From: Magnetospirillum sp. UT-4
GTDB taxonomy: Bacteria > Pseudomonadota > Alphaproteobacteria > Rhodospirillales > Magnetospirillaceae
Reading direction: 5' to 3'
DNA: 64,000 nucleotides
Assembly (NCBI RefSeq): GCF_902729435.1
Contig: NZ_LR746521.1
Location: 87,011-151,010, forward strand
Each line of letters starts with the position of its first letter. Positions within the stretch are counted from its first letter, which is position 1. Positions 56,445 through 64,000 of the stretch are shown one piece after another. Below the pieces are notes generated by a model. That model worked only from the letters and a program-made list of their open reading frames with translations, had not been told where the DNA came from and made no database searches. The position numbers and the translations under genes were made by a program.

Positions 56445-57068
56445 CTACAGCGCCGCTTCCCATGCCACCGGCTGGCGGGGAAACGCCGCCGGCAGCTCGA
56501 TGGCGTCGGACAGCATCCGCAGGTATTTCTCGCGCGGGATCTCGACGGCGCCGAAGCGCACCAGATGCTCGGTGACGAACTGGGTGTCGAGCAGGCGGTA
56601 GCCGCCGATCTTGAGCCGGGCCACCAGATCCACCAGCGCCACCTTGCTGGCCTCGGTCTCGGTGCTGAACATGCTCTCGCCGAAGAAGGCGCCCCCCAGG
56701 GCCAGGCCGTAGAGACCGCCGACAAGGCGGCCGCCCTGCCAGGTCTCCACCGAGTGGGCGAGGCCCAGGCGGTAGAGGTCGATGAAGAGGGTGGCGATCT
56801 GGTCGTTGATCCAGGTGTCGGGGCGGGTCCGGGTGGTGCGGGCGCAGCCCTCGATGACCTGGGAGAAGGCGGTGTCCACCCGCAGCTCGAAGCCGCCCCG
56901 CTTCAGCACCTTGCGCAGCGATTTGGGGACGTGGAAGCCGTCCAGCGGCAGGATGCCGCGCTGGTCGGGGTCGATCCAGTAGAGCCGCGGCTCGGTTCGC
57001 GACCGCGCCATGGGGAAGATCCCCAAAGCGTAGGCCTTAAGCAGCAGGTCAGACGTCAACGGCCTCAT
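56445..57068 (-). CDS. aat: Leucyl/phenylalanyl-tRNA-protein transferase
   Basis: It encodes 207 residues. The motifs are LLKAYALGIFPMAR, WIDPDQRGILPLDGFHVPKSLRK, TWINDQIATLFIDLYRLGLAHSVETW, GGLYGLALGGAFFGESMFS and LLDTQFVTEHLVRFGAVEI. It adds Leu or Phe to proteins with N-terminal Arg or Lys, marking them for ClpAP. The ATG at 57068 is preferred over an in-frame GTG at 57089. Confidence 0.93.
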   Translation of the reverse strand: MRPLTSDLLLKAYALGIFPMARSRTEPRLYWIDPDQRGILPLDGFHVPKSLRKVLKRGGFELRVDTAFSQVIEGCARTTRTRPDTWINDQIATLFIDLYRLGLAHSVETWQGGRLVGGLYGLALGGAFFGESMFSTETEASKVALVDLVARLKIGGYRLLDTQFVTEHLVRFGAVEIPREKYLRMLSDAIELPAAFPRQPVAWEAAL

Positions 57069-57131
57069 GCGCACCAATCCGGCAGTCACACCGTAAAGGT
57101 AGCGTGCCTACGGCGGATTTCCAGGACAATA

Positions 57132-58478
<1,347 letters not shown>

Positions 58479-58494
58479 CGGCGCGGCCGCCTTT

Positions 58495-58944
58495 CTATTC
58501 CACGATGATCAACGGCTCGCCGAATTCCACCGGCTGGCCATCGGTCACCAGGATGCGGGTGACCTTGCCGCCGCGCGTGGCGCGGATCGGGTTGAAGGTC
58601 TTCATCGCCTCGATCAGCATCAGGGTCTGGCCCTCGGTGACCATGGCGCCAATCTCGATGAACCTGGCCGCTCCCGGTTCGGGCGCCATATAGGCGACGC
58701 CGACCATGGGCGAGGTGACCGCCCCGGGATGGTTGGCCGCGTCGTCATGGGCCGCCGCCGCCGGAGCCGCCGCCGGTGCCGCGACCGCGACGGGGGCGGC
58801 GTGGTGGACGGTCATCGGCACGCCCTGGCGGGCGACGCGGATGCGCAGGGAACCGGTATCGTATTCGATCTCGGTCAGGTTGGTCTCGTCGAGCAGATGG
58901 GCGAGCGAGCGGACAAGCTCGGAATCGATGTTCTTGGTCGGCAT
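58495..58944 (-). CDS. accB: Acetyl-CoA carboxylase, biotin carboxyl carrier protein
   Basis: It encodes 149 residues. An N-terminal segment ([19 protein letters not shown]) is followed by an Ala/Pro-rich linker and a biotinyl domain with the biotinylated Lys in [13 protein letters not shown]. It is placed between aroQ and accC in the same operon. Confidence 0.95.
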   Translation of the reverse strand: MPTKNIDSELVRSLAHLLDETNLTEIEYDTGSLRIRVARQGVPMTVHHAAPVAVAAPAAAPAAAAHDDAANHPGAVTSPMVGVAYMAPEPGAARFIEIGAMVTEGQTLMLIEAMKTFNPIRATRGGKVTRILVTDGQPVEFGEPLIIVE

Positions 58945-58952
58945 GGGACTGT

Positions 58953-59399
58953 TCAGCTTCCCCTGATCATGCGGGCCAGGGCGTCGAGGGCGAGCAGGTA
59001 GCCGTGGCTCCCCAGCCCGCAGATCATGCCCTTGGCCGCCTTGGACACATAGGAATGGTGACGGAATTCTTCACGCTGGTGAATATGGGACAGATGCACC
59101 TCGATGGCGGGCACTTCGGCCGCCAGCAGCGCGTCGAGGACGGCTACCGAGGTGTGGGTATAGGCGCCGGCATTGATGACGATGCCGGCGCAGCGCCCCC
59201 GGGCGCCCTGGATCCAGTCGACCAGGTCGCCTTCGTGGTTGGACTGGCGGACCTCGACGGCCAGGCCCAGCCTGGCCCCATGCGCCGTCGTCGCCGTCTC
59301 GAGGTCGGCGAGAGTCTCGGAGCCGTAGACCTCGGGCTGGCGCGTGCCCAGCATGTTGAGGTTGGGGCCGTTGATGATCAGGACGATGGGGTCCGCCAT
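58953..59399 (-). CDS. aroQ: Type II 3-dehydroquinate dehydratase
   Basis: It encodes 148 residues. The catalytic features are [21 protein letters not shown] (catalytic Tyr), [19 protein letters not shown] and [19 protein letters not shown] (catalytic His). It makes 3-dehydroshikimate in the shikimate pathway. It is the first gene of the aroQ-accB-accC-aat set, which is led by a promoter ending at its start codon. Confidence 0.95.
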   Translation of the reverse strand: MADPIVLIINGPNLNMLGTRQPEVYGSETLADLETATTAHGARLGLAVEVRQSNHEGDLVDWIQGARGRCAGIVINAGAYTHTSVAVLDALLAAEVPAIEVHLSHIHQREEFRHHSYVSKAAKGMICGLGSHGYLLALDALARMIRGS

Positions 59400-59406
59400 G
59401 GGGGGA

Positions 59407-59434
59407 CTTATATCACGCGCTAGGACAAGCGCAA
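59407..59434 (-). promoter_or_regulatory. Sigma70-type promoter of aroQ-accBC
   Basis: On the minus strand TTGCGC (59434-59429), a 16-base spacer and TATAAG (59412-59407) precede TCCCCC and then the aroQ ATG at 59399. The expected transcription start, 7-8 bases after the -10, coincides with the start codon. No ribosome-binding site is present, so the mRNA is probably leaderless. Confidence 0.5.
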
Positions 59435-59461
59435 TGGGAACCTGCGACCTACGAAATATTG

Positions 59462-60280
59462 TTACGCGGTAGGGACGCCGACCTGTTGCCAGGCCTTGAC
59501 GACAGGCGCCGCCAATCCCAGCGCTTCGGCACGCCGGATGGTATGGCGGGCGGCGTCGGCGAATTCCGCCTCATCGCCCAAATCCCGGGTGAATGCCTCG
59601 AACCAGACCCGCCCGATACCGGTCCAGGCGTGGCCGCCGGCCCCCGTCGCGGCAAGGTAGAAGGCATGGCTGGGAATGCCGGCATTGCGGTAGATGTCGG
59701 CGTCGCCGGTGACCAGATTGGAAAAATGAGCCACCTGGGGTCCGCCCGGCAGCAGGGCGTCGCCGAAGACCGAGCCAGGTGCCGCCAGGGACCGCAGGGC
59801 GTTGGAAAGGGGGGCGAAGTCCGGGAAGACGCCGGCGCCCACCATCCAGTCGGTGCCGGCGGCTTGACCTCCCGTCCGTTCCAAGTGCCACTGCCGGCAC
59901 AGCACGCCCATCACGTCGCAGAAGGACTCGGCCAGCGCCCCGGACTGACCCTCCATGATCGGCCGGATGGTGGTCGCCAGGACGCCGTGGAAGAATTCGT
60001 GGGTGAGCAGGTCGAGGTGGGTCGAGTGGTCGGTGGCCAGGCAGATCGATGATTCACGCCATTCGGAACGATTGCCGTGGCGCACCACCACCCGTATTGT
60101 GGCATCCCTCCCGTCGAAGGACACGCGGCCGAAGCATTCCCGGAGGAATTTGTGGGCTTCACCAGCGTTGTCATAGGCGGTGTTTACTACCTCTATGTCC
60201 GAGGGTTCCTTCCCTTCCTGGCGCGCAGGGCTGGAGGGCAGATATTTGTCGTATTCGGCATCGAAGATGAGTCGGTGCAA
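59462..60280 (-). CDS. Compact M4 (thermolysin/protealysin-like) metallopeptidase, possibly inactive
   Basis: It encodes 272 residues with no signal peptide, much shorter than secreted M4 proteases and more like protealysin. An N-terminal segment ([29 protein letters not shown]) precedes the zinc motif [12 protein letters not shown] (HEXXH) and the third-ligand motif [11 protein letters not shown] (usually ALNESFSD). In [15 protein letters not shown] the preceding residues read IYRNAG where active thermolysins have VHINSG, so the transition-state-stabilising His is Tyr here. Zinc binding looks intact; catalysis is doubtful. No neighbour suggests a partner. Confidence 0.8.
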   Translation of the reverse strand: MHRLIFDAEYDKYLPSSPARQEGKEPSDIEVVNTAYDNAGEAHKFLRECFGRVSFDGRDATIRVVVRHGNRSEWRESSICLATDHSTHLDLLTHEFFHGVLATTIRPIMEGQSGALAESFCDVMGVLCRQWHLERTGGQAAGTDWMVGAGVFPDFAPLSNALRSLAAPGSVFGDALLPGGPQVAHFSNLVTGDADIYRNAGIPSHAFYLAATGAGGHAWTGIGRVWFEAFTRDLGDEAEFADAARHTIRRAEALGLAAPVVKAWQQVGVPTA

Positions 60281-60337
60281 GGCCGGTAGTCCCAGGAGGA
60301 GGCCGGTGCGGCGGCATGCCGCCGCACCGGTGGACGA

Positions 60338-61234
60338 TCACGGCGCCGCCGGCAGGACGGCAGTAGCCGCCTCGGTCAGCTTGGTCTTGATGTCGTCCTT
60401 CTTGTCGTGGAACAGCTTGGCCAGATTCTCCAGCAACCACGGCGGATTGCCGGTCTCGGCGACGGTGAGGGTGGCCACCGTCCAGTTGCGCCCTTCGGGC
60501 GACCACGGCGGCAGCGCCCCGATGGTGCCGGGCTTGGTTTCCTGGCTATAGGACTTGTAGACATACGGCACGCCCTTGTACTCCAGGGACTCGCTCAGCA
60601 CCGTGCCGCTCCAGGCGGGGGCCTTCAGGTTGCCGCCCTGCGCCTCGCGCCAATACGAATCCAGGCGCAAGGAGAGGGCGATGCCGACCTTGCCGCTGGC
60701 ATCGGTCTTGGCAGCGGCAGCCTCGGAATAGAGGCGCAGCGGACGGGCGGTCAGCACGTTCTTGTCGCCCTTGAGTTCCAGCACACCGACGAAATCCAGC
60801 GCGACGATGTCCTTGCCGTCAACCTTGGCCGTTCGAACCATGCGGAAGCACTGGGCTTTCAGCGACGGCGCCTTGTCGTAGAGCTGGAAGGCGGAGGACG
60901 CCGAATAGGTCGCCGTGTACTTGGCCATTTCCGCCTGAAGCGCCTTGTCGGCCTGGTCCACCAAGTAAGCGAGGGCACGCTCGGCGCCGACGGTGATCAG
61001 GCCCGCGACGGCGGCCGGGGTGGCGCCCGGCGCCTTGCACACGTCGGCAACATCCTTCTCGCGGTCCTTGAGTTCGGGGTGGCGGGTAGCGATGTCGCCG
61101 ATCTTGCCGGTGCCTTCGGAATAGAACGTCAACTCCGGGGCGGCCACCGGGGTCGGTACAACCACGACGCTGCCGCTTGTCGCGCAGCCGGCCAGCAAAA
61201 GAAACGATGCAACGGGAAGAAGCCTCGTATACAT
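60338..61234 (-). CDS. Predicted lipoprotein of unknown function
   Basis: It encodes 298 residues. The lipobox is in LPVASFLLLAGCATS (Cys about 17), so it is membrane-anchored. The mature protein is mixed alpha/beta with repeated statements of substrate-like loops but no known domain (LKDREKDVADVCKAPGATPA; DFVGVLELKGDKN; WSGTVLSESLEYKGVPYVYKSY). The ATG at 61234 follows GAGG at good spacing; upstream in-frame starts add 4-6 residues. Confidence 0.7.
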   Translation of the reverse strand: MYTRLLPVASFLLLAGCATSGSVVVVPTPVAAPELTFYSEGTGKIGDIATRHPELKDREKDVADVCKAPGATPAAVAGLITVGAERALAYLVDQADKALQAEMAKYTATYSASSAFQLYDKAPSLKAQCFRMVRTAKVDGKDIVALDFVGVLELKGDKNVLTARPLRLYSEAAAAKTDASGKVGIALSLRLDSYWREAQGGNLKAPAWSGTVLSESLEYKGVPYVYKSYSQETKPGTIGALPPWSPEGRNWTVATLTVAETGNPPWLLENLAKLFHDKKDDIKTKLTEAATAVLPAAP

Positions 61235-61381
61235 AGCGCACCTCATCGGCAAAACACGTCAAAGAAGCGTATTCCCTGCGTGGCAGGGGCGCAAGGGGGG
61301 TTCTGCAACGGTCATTGAATTGCCACCGCACCCGCCGCATACTGCCCGGCCCGGCCGCCCGGTACCTCAGGAACGACACCC

Positions 61382-62365
61382 ATGGAAATCTTCATCAACG
61401 GCGAGCAGCGCACCGTCTCCGGCCCCATGAGCGTCGAGGCGCTGCTGGGCGAACTCGGCATCGACCCGCGCAAGGTGGCGGTCGAGCGCAACCTGGAGAT
61501 CGTGCCCAAATCCACCTATGACGCGGTGGCGGTGGGCGAGGGCGACCGGCTGGAGATCGTGCATTTCATCGGCGGAGGAGCGACGGACGTGGCTGAGGAC
61601 GATTTCTTCGAGGTGGCGGGTCGCAAGTTCAGTTCACGGCTGCTGGTCGGCACCGGCAAGTACAAGGATTTCGAGGAGACGGCGCGGGCCATCGCGGCCT
61701 CGGGCGCCGAGATCGTCACCGTGGCGGTGCGCCGGGTCAACCTGTCCGATCCCAGCCAGCCCATGCTGGTCGATTACGTCAGCCCCAAGACCTACACCTT
61801 CCTGCCCAACACCGCCGGCTGCTACACCGCCGACGAGGCGGTGCGCACCCTGCGCCTGGCCCGCGAGGCCGGCGGCTGGGACCTGGTCAAGCTGGAGGTG
61901 CTGGGCGACCAGAAGACCCTGTATCCCAACATGCCCGAGACCCTGGCCGCCGCCGAGGCGCTGATCAGGGACGGCTTCAAGGTGATGGTCTACTGCTCGG
62001 ACGATCCCATCCAGGCGAAAAGGCTGGAGGACATGGGCTGCGTCGCCATCATGCCGCTGGGCTCGCTGATCGGCTCGGGCCTGGGCATCATGAACCCCAT
62101 CAACATCCGCCTGATCAAGGAAAGCGTCGCCGTGCCGGTGCTGGTCGATGCCGGCGTCGGCACCGCCTCGGACGCCGCGGTGGCCATGGAGCTGGGCTGC
62201 GACGGCGTGCTGATGAACACCGCCATCGCCGCCGCCAGGGACCCCATCCGCATGGCCCGCGCCATGAAGCTGGCGGTGGAGGCAGGGCGCCTGTCCTATC
62301 AGGCGGGGCGCATGCCGAAGAAGCTCTACGCCGACCCCAGTTCGCCGCTGGCGGGGCTGATCTAG
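61382..62365 (+). CDS. thiG: ThiS-ThiG fusion: sulfur carrier and thiazole synthase in one chain
   Basis: It encodes 327 residues. Residues 1-66 are a complete ThiS ubiquitin-like domain ending in the Gly-Gly tail ([10 protein letters not shown]), followed by a short acidic linker ([11 protein letters not shown]). ThiG follows: [39 protein letters not shown], the Schiff-base Lys in LVKLEVLGD, and [12 protein letters not shown]. It makes thiamine thiazole from DXP, dehydroglycine and sulfur. Because the Gly-Gly is internal, thiocarboxylation would need processing or another carrier. Its TAG stop lies in the CTAG at the edge of the next repeat element. Confidence 0.92.
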   Translation: MEIFINGEQRTVSGPMSVEALLGELGIDPRKVAVERNLEIVPKSTYDAVAVGEGDRLEIVHFIGGGATDVAEDDFFEVAGRKFSSRLLVGTGKYKDFEETARAIAASGAEIVTVAVRRVNLSDPSQPMLVDYVSPKTYTFLPNTAGCYTADEAVRTLRLAREAGGWDLVKLEVLGDQKTLYPNMPETLAAAEALIRDGFKVMVYCSDDPIQAKRLEDMGCVAIMPLGSLIGSGLGIMNPINIRLIKESVAVPVLVDAGVGTASDAAVAMELGCDGVLMNTAIAAARDPIRMARAMKLAVEAGRLSYQAGRMPKKLYADPSSPLAGLI

Positions 62366-62633
62366 GGTCCGTACTCAATTAGGGTGTGGCCTGCGTTGGC
62401 GTTCCAAGGGCGCAATGGCAGGCGCCGGCGCGACGGCGATGCTGGACGCATCGCCTAGCGGCGGCAACGTACCAGGGCGCCCTTGGAACGCCAACCCTCC
62501 GGGCCGGACGAATTTGCCCTCCCGGTGCGTCAGGCCGCTTGCGCGATGGTCCACATCGCGCTGCGCGTCCTTCCTGCCAGGCGGGCAAATTCGTCTCGGC
62601 GCAGGCCACACCCTAATTGAGTCCGGACCCTAG
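62362..62633. repeat. 272-bp MITE-like element with 34-bp terminal inverted repeats, bounded by CTAG
   Basis: The left end (62362-62395) begins CTAGGGTCCGTACTCAATTA and the right end, inverted, begins CTAGGGTCCGGACTCAATTA; over 34 bases the two differ at one position. Inside are two further inverted pairs: GTTGGCGTTCCAAGGGCGC (62395) with its complement at 62479, and GACGAATTTGCC (about 62508) with GGCAAATTCGTC (about 62584). There is no transposase. The bordering CTAG copies hold the TAG stops of thiG (plus) and of the Cys-rich gene (minus), fitting a CTAG target duplication as made by some IS5-type elements. Confidence 0.82.
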
Positions 62634-62914
62634 CTGCCCATCTCCGCCCGACAGTCGCAGCCCACACCGGCGGCGATCCAGCGCAGCATCAACCGCTGCG
62701 GCAGCCACCGCATGAAGCGGCCGATGCCGCAGCGGTAGCGGCGCTCCGCCTCGATCCAGTCCAGGGCGGGGCAGGGGCCGCGTACCCGCAGGAAACGAAT
62801 CCGGGCCAGCGGGCAGGTGGTAAGCGCGCAGCACAGGCCGCAGCCGTTGCAGGCGGCGCCGAAGGCCGGCTTGGCCGGTGCGTCGGAATGCAGGGCGACG
62901 GTGGCGATGTCCAT
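62630..62914 (-). CDS. Small cysteine-cluster protein
   Basis: It encodes 94 residues from an ATG at 62914; longer in-frame starts add an unlikely Pro-rich leader. A dense Cys cluster (AACNGCGLCCALTTCPL) is followed by RVRGPCPALDW, RYRCGIGRFM and VGCDC near the end. This resembles a ferredoxin-like or YkgJ-type metal site without a clear family. Its TAG stop lies in the CTAG at the right border of the repeat element. Confidence 0.65.
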   Translation of the reverse strand: MDIATVALHSDAPAKPAFGAACNGCGLCCALTTCPLARIRFLRVRGPCPALDWIEAERRYRCGIGRFMRWLPQRLMLRWIAAGVGCDCRAEMGS

Positions 62915-63272
62915 GGCTTCAGGGTAGCTCCGGCCGCTCCCGGCGCAAGATGACACTATGGTGACAGGGGGTCCTAATGGTGCGGCAGCCGAAGGCCGCG
63001 GCGCTATTACTGGGGGCTCGGGGGACGGTAACCGCACCGCAACAATCGCTCTATCATATTGAAAAATATGAAAGAAGCCAAGATATGCGAAAAAACTTCG
63101 TCAGCACGCTCAATTTTTCCCTTTTCATCCGGCGAAAACGGCGTATATAGCGCCTTCAGGTGAGACGTACAGCGCACGTGCCTCTGGCCCTTCAATGGGT
63201 TTATGTAACGACGTCCAAGGCGTCTTCTGGGTGCAGCGGGGCGGAAGCCCCCGGTGCTTGGAGGATTTAGCT
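62915..63272. other. Intergenic region upstream of the decarboxylase leader
   Basis: There is no gene in these 358 bases. It includes an AT-rich tract (63040-63150) where the promoter for the decarboxylase transcript probably lies; TATATA at 63143-63148 is a possible -10 element. A hairpin GGGGCGGAAGCCCC at 63238-63251 precedes the leader ORF ribosome-binding site and may control it. Confidence 0.4.
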
Positions 63273-63395
63273 ATGAACGTGGTGGCACGGCAGGCGCTGT
63301 CGGCAACCTTTTCCCTTTTCGCTGATGGATTCCGCCCGCGGCAGGTCTGGGCCCTGCTGTGGAGCGATGTCCGAAGTCCCTCCCGGCGGAGCTGA
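63273..63395 (+). CDS. Candidate leader peptide of the ornithine decarboxylase gene
   Basis: It encodes 40 residues with a strong ribosome-binding site (TTGGAGGATTTAGCT before ATG). The sequence begins MNVVARQALSATFSLFADGF and continues RPRQVWALLWSDVRSPSRRS, rich in Arg towards the end. It ends 90 bases before the decarboxylase start. In enterobacteria speF is controlled by an ornithine-sensing arrest peptide, so a similar role is possible here. This is inferred from position; no homology to SpeFL is seen. Confidence 0.45.
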   Translation: MNVVARQALSATFSLFADGFRPRQVWALLWSDVRSPSRRS

Positions 63396-63480
63396 CGGCT
63401 TCCCGAATTGCCGTCGCTTTCACGGTCCGCGTGGTTGACCCCCGCGGCACCGAGGTTCCGTCGTCGTTGTTTGGAGGGTT
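63396..63480 (+). ncRNA. Candidate speF-type regulatory RNA element
   Basis: The bases between the leader ORF and the decarboxylase start can form hairpins (for example GACGGC...GCCGTC at 63397-63416 and CCGCGTGG...CCCGCGG at 63427-63446). A conserved cis-acting RNA (speF motif) is known upstream of this decarboxylase gene in alphaproteobacteria. The identity is inferred from position and gene; a covariance-model match is needed. Confidence 0.4.
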
Positions 63481-63485
63481 TCGCG

Positions 63486-64000
63486 ATGACCGCGAAGATC
63501 GCCCGTTTCCTGGAGGAAGTCCGTCCGGTCACCCCCTGCGTGGTGGTTGACCTGGACGTGGTGCGTGACAACTATCTCGGCCTGCGCCACTGGCTGCCGC
63601 TCGCCCAGGTGTACTATGCGGTCAAGGCCAACCCGGCCCCCGAGATCGTGCGCATGCTGACCGGCCTCGGCTCGTCCTTCGACGTCGCCTCGCGCGGCGA
63701 GATCGACCTGTGCCTCGAGAACGGCGCCCCGGCCGAGCGCATCTCGTTCGGCAACACCATCAAGAAGCAGTCGGACATCGCCTACGCCTATGCCAAGGGC
63801 GTCCGCCTCTATGCCTTCGATTCCCTGTGCGAGCTGGAGAAGCTGGCGGAATCCGCCCCCGGCTCGCGCGTGTTCTGCCGCATCCTGATGACCTGCGAGG
63901 GCGCCGAATGGCCGCTGTCGCGCAAGTTCGGCTGCGAGATCGACATGGCCAAGGACCTGCTGGTGCGGGCCCGCGAGCTGGGCCTCGACCCCTACGGCGT
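63486..64000 (+). CDS. Ornithine/lysine decarboxylase, fold type III (5' part; runs off the right edge)
   Basis: The ATG at 63486 follows TTGGAGGGTTTCGCG. The 171 residues in the window start MTAKIARFLEEV. They include the PLP-binding Lys47 in QVYYAVKANPAPEIV, then FDVASRGEIDLCLENGA, ISFGNTIKKQSDIAYAY, LYAFDSLCELEKLA and LMTCEGAEWPLSRKFGCEI. These are features of the alanine-racemase-fold ornithine decarboxylase that makes putrescine in alphaproteobacteria; some members also act on lysine. Confidence 0.9.
   Translation, partial: MTAKIARFLEEVRPVTPCVVVDLDVVRDNYLGLRHWLPLAQVYYAVKANPAPEIVRMLTGLGSSFDVASRGEIDLCLENGAPAERISFGNTIKKQSDIAYAYAKGVRLYAFDSLCELEKLAESAPGSRVFCRILMTCEGAEWPLSRKFGCEIDMAKDLLVRARELGLDPYG

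Noticed and set aside
61253-61381. TPP riboswitch upstream of the thiS-thiG fusion
   Set aside because: The 129-base leader lacks the CTGAGA and ACCTGATC-like core of the THI element.
62386-62616. Short ORFs inside the 272-bp repeat element
   Set aside because: The frames arise from the inverted-repeat sequence, have no ribosome-binding site and look like no known protein.

Overview
The window is a high-GC (about two-thirds G+C) chromosome segment from an alphaproteobacterium, most likely of the Rhodospirillales, and Magnetospirillum/Phaeospirillum-like. The lineage is inferred from several things seen together: a GTTC-N7-GTTC SOS box upstream of lexA, 6S RNA lying between zapA and the 5-formyl-THF cyclo-ligase gene, an NDUFA12 gene close to a mlaD/DUF2155/aat/acc/aroQ cluster, a B12-dependent ribonucleotide reductase, and SHP/DHC cytochromes. 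No phage or plasmid backbone is visible. Genes are dense and many are translationally coupled (ATGA, GTGA, TGATG or TAATG overlaps). LAYOUT: 1-3.2 kb holds a partial membrane sensor with a small Mo-cofactor-fold partner, and a REC-PAS-PAS protein whose GGDEF and EAL domains have been merged by an internal deletion. 3.2-7.1 kb is a PepSY / OmpR-type regulator / sensor kinase operon divergent from a His-Asp-rich peptide, a cytochrome b-SHP fusion and a diheme cytochrome. 7.1-17.7 kb is housekeeping: a GDT1-family exporter, tRNA-Val, a LOG protein, thiE, class I aldolase, zapA, 6S RNA, folate cyclo-ligase, YmdB phosphoesterase, a SLC13 transporter, a PfkB kinase and a thioesterase. 17.9-25.8 kb holds a membrane diguanylate cyclase, RidA, lexA, the trpG-trpD-trpC-moaC-moeA operon and a soluble chemoreceptor. 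26-31.4 kb has copA, a divergent deacetylase, msrA and norEF, the last behind a perfect FNR/NnrR-type box. 31.8-49.1 kb is the most unusual region: a membrane-anchored ParA, then a Wsp-like chemosensory operon (CheW, CheR-TPR, CheW, PilJ-type receptor, CheA-REC, CheB) that continues into two complex histidine kinases, a receptor-tip-like protein and an ODP-type di-iron protein. It is followed by a SpoIIE-phosphatase / receptor-like / dual-STAS / HATPase partner-switching unit. 49-59.4 kb has a CDF metal exporter, nrdJ, NDUFA12, two mlaD-like genes, DUF2155, aat, accC, accB and aroQ. 59.4-64 kb has an M4-like peptidase with an altered active site, a lipoprotein, a thiS-thiG fusion, a Cys-cluster protein and, at the right edge, an ornithine/lysine decarboxylase preceded by a leader ORF and a probable speF-type RNA. 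MOBILE AND REPEAT DNA: three short non-coding inverted-repeat elements are present (29614-29792, 56038-56341, 62362-62633). Two are bounded by CTAG, lie between convergent genes, and supply the TAG stop codon of both neighbours, which suggests insertion into a single palindromic CTAG that once ended both genes. HOW THE GENES WORK TOGETHER: the window is rich in signal transduction (two-component, c-di-GMP, chemosensory, partner switching) and in respiratory or oxygen/NO-linked functions (SHP/DHC, NorEF, ODP, FNR-type box), consistent with a motile, micro-oxic to denitrifying organism. All functional statements rest on motif recognition by eye; no database search was run.
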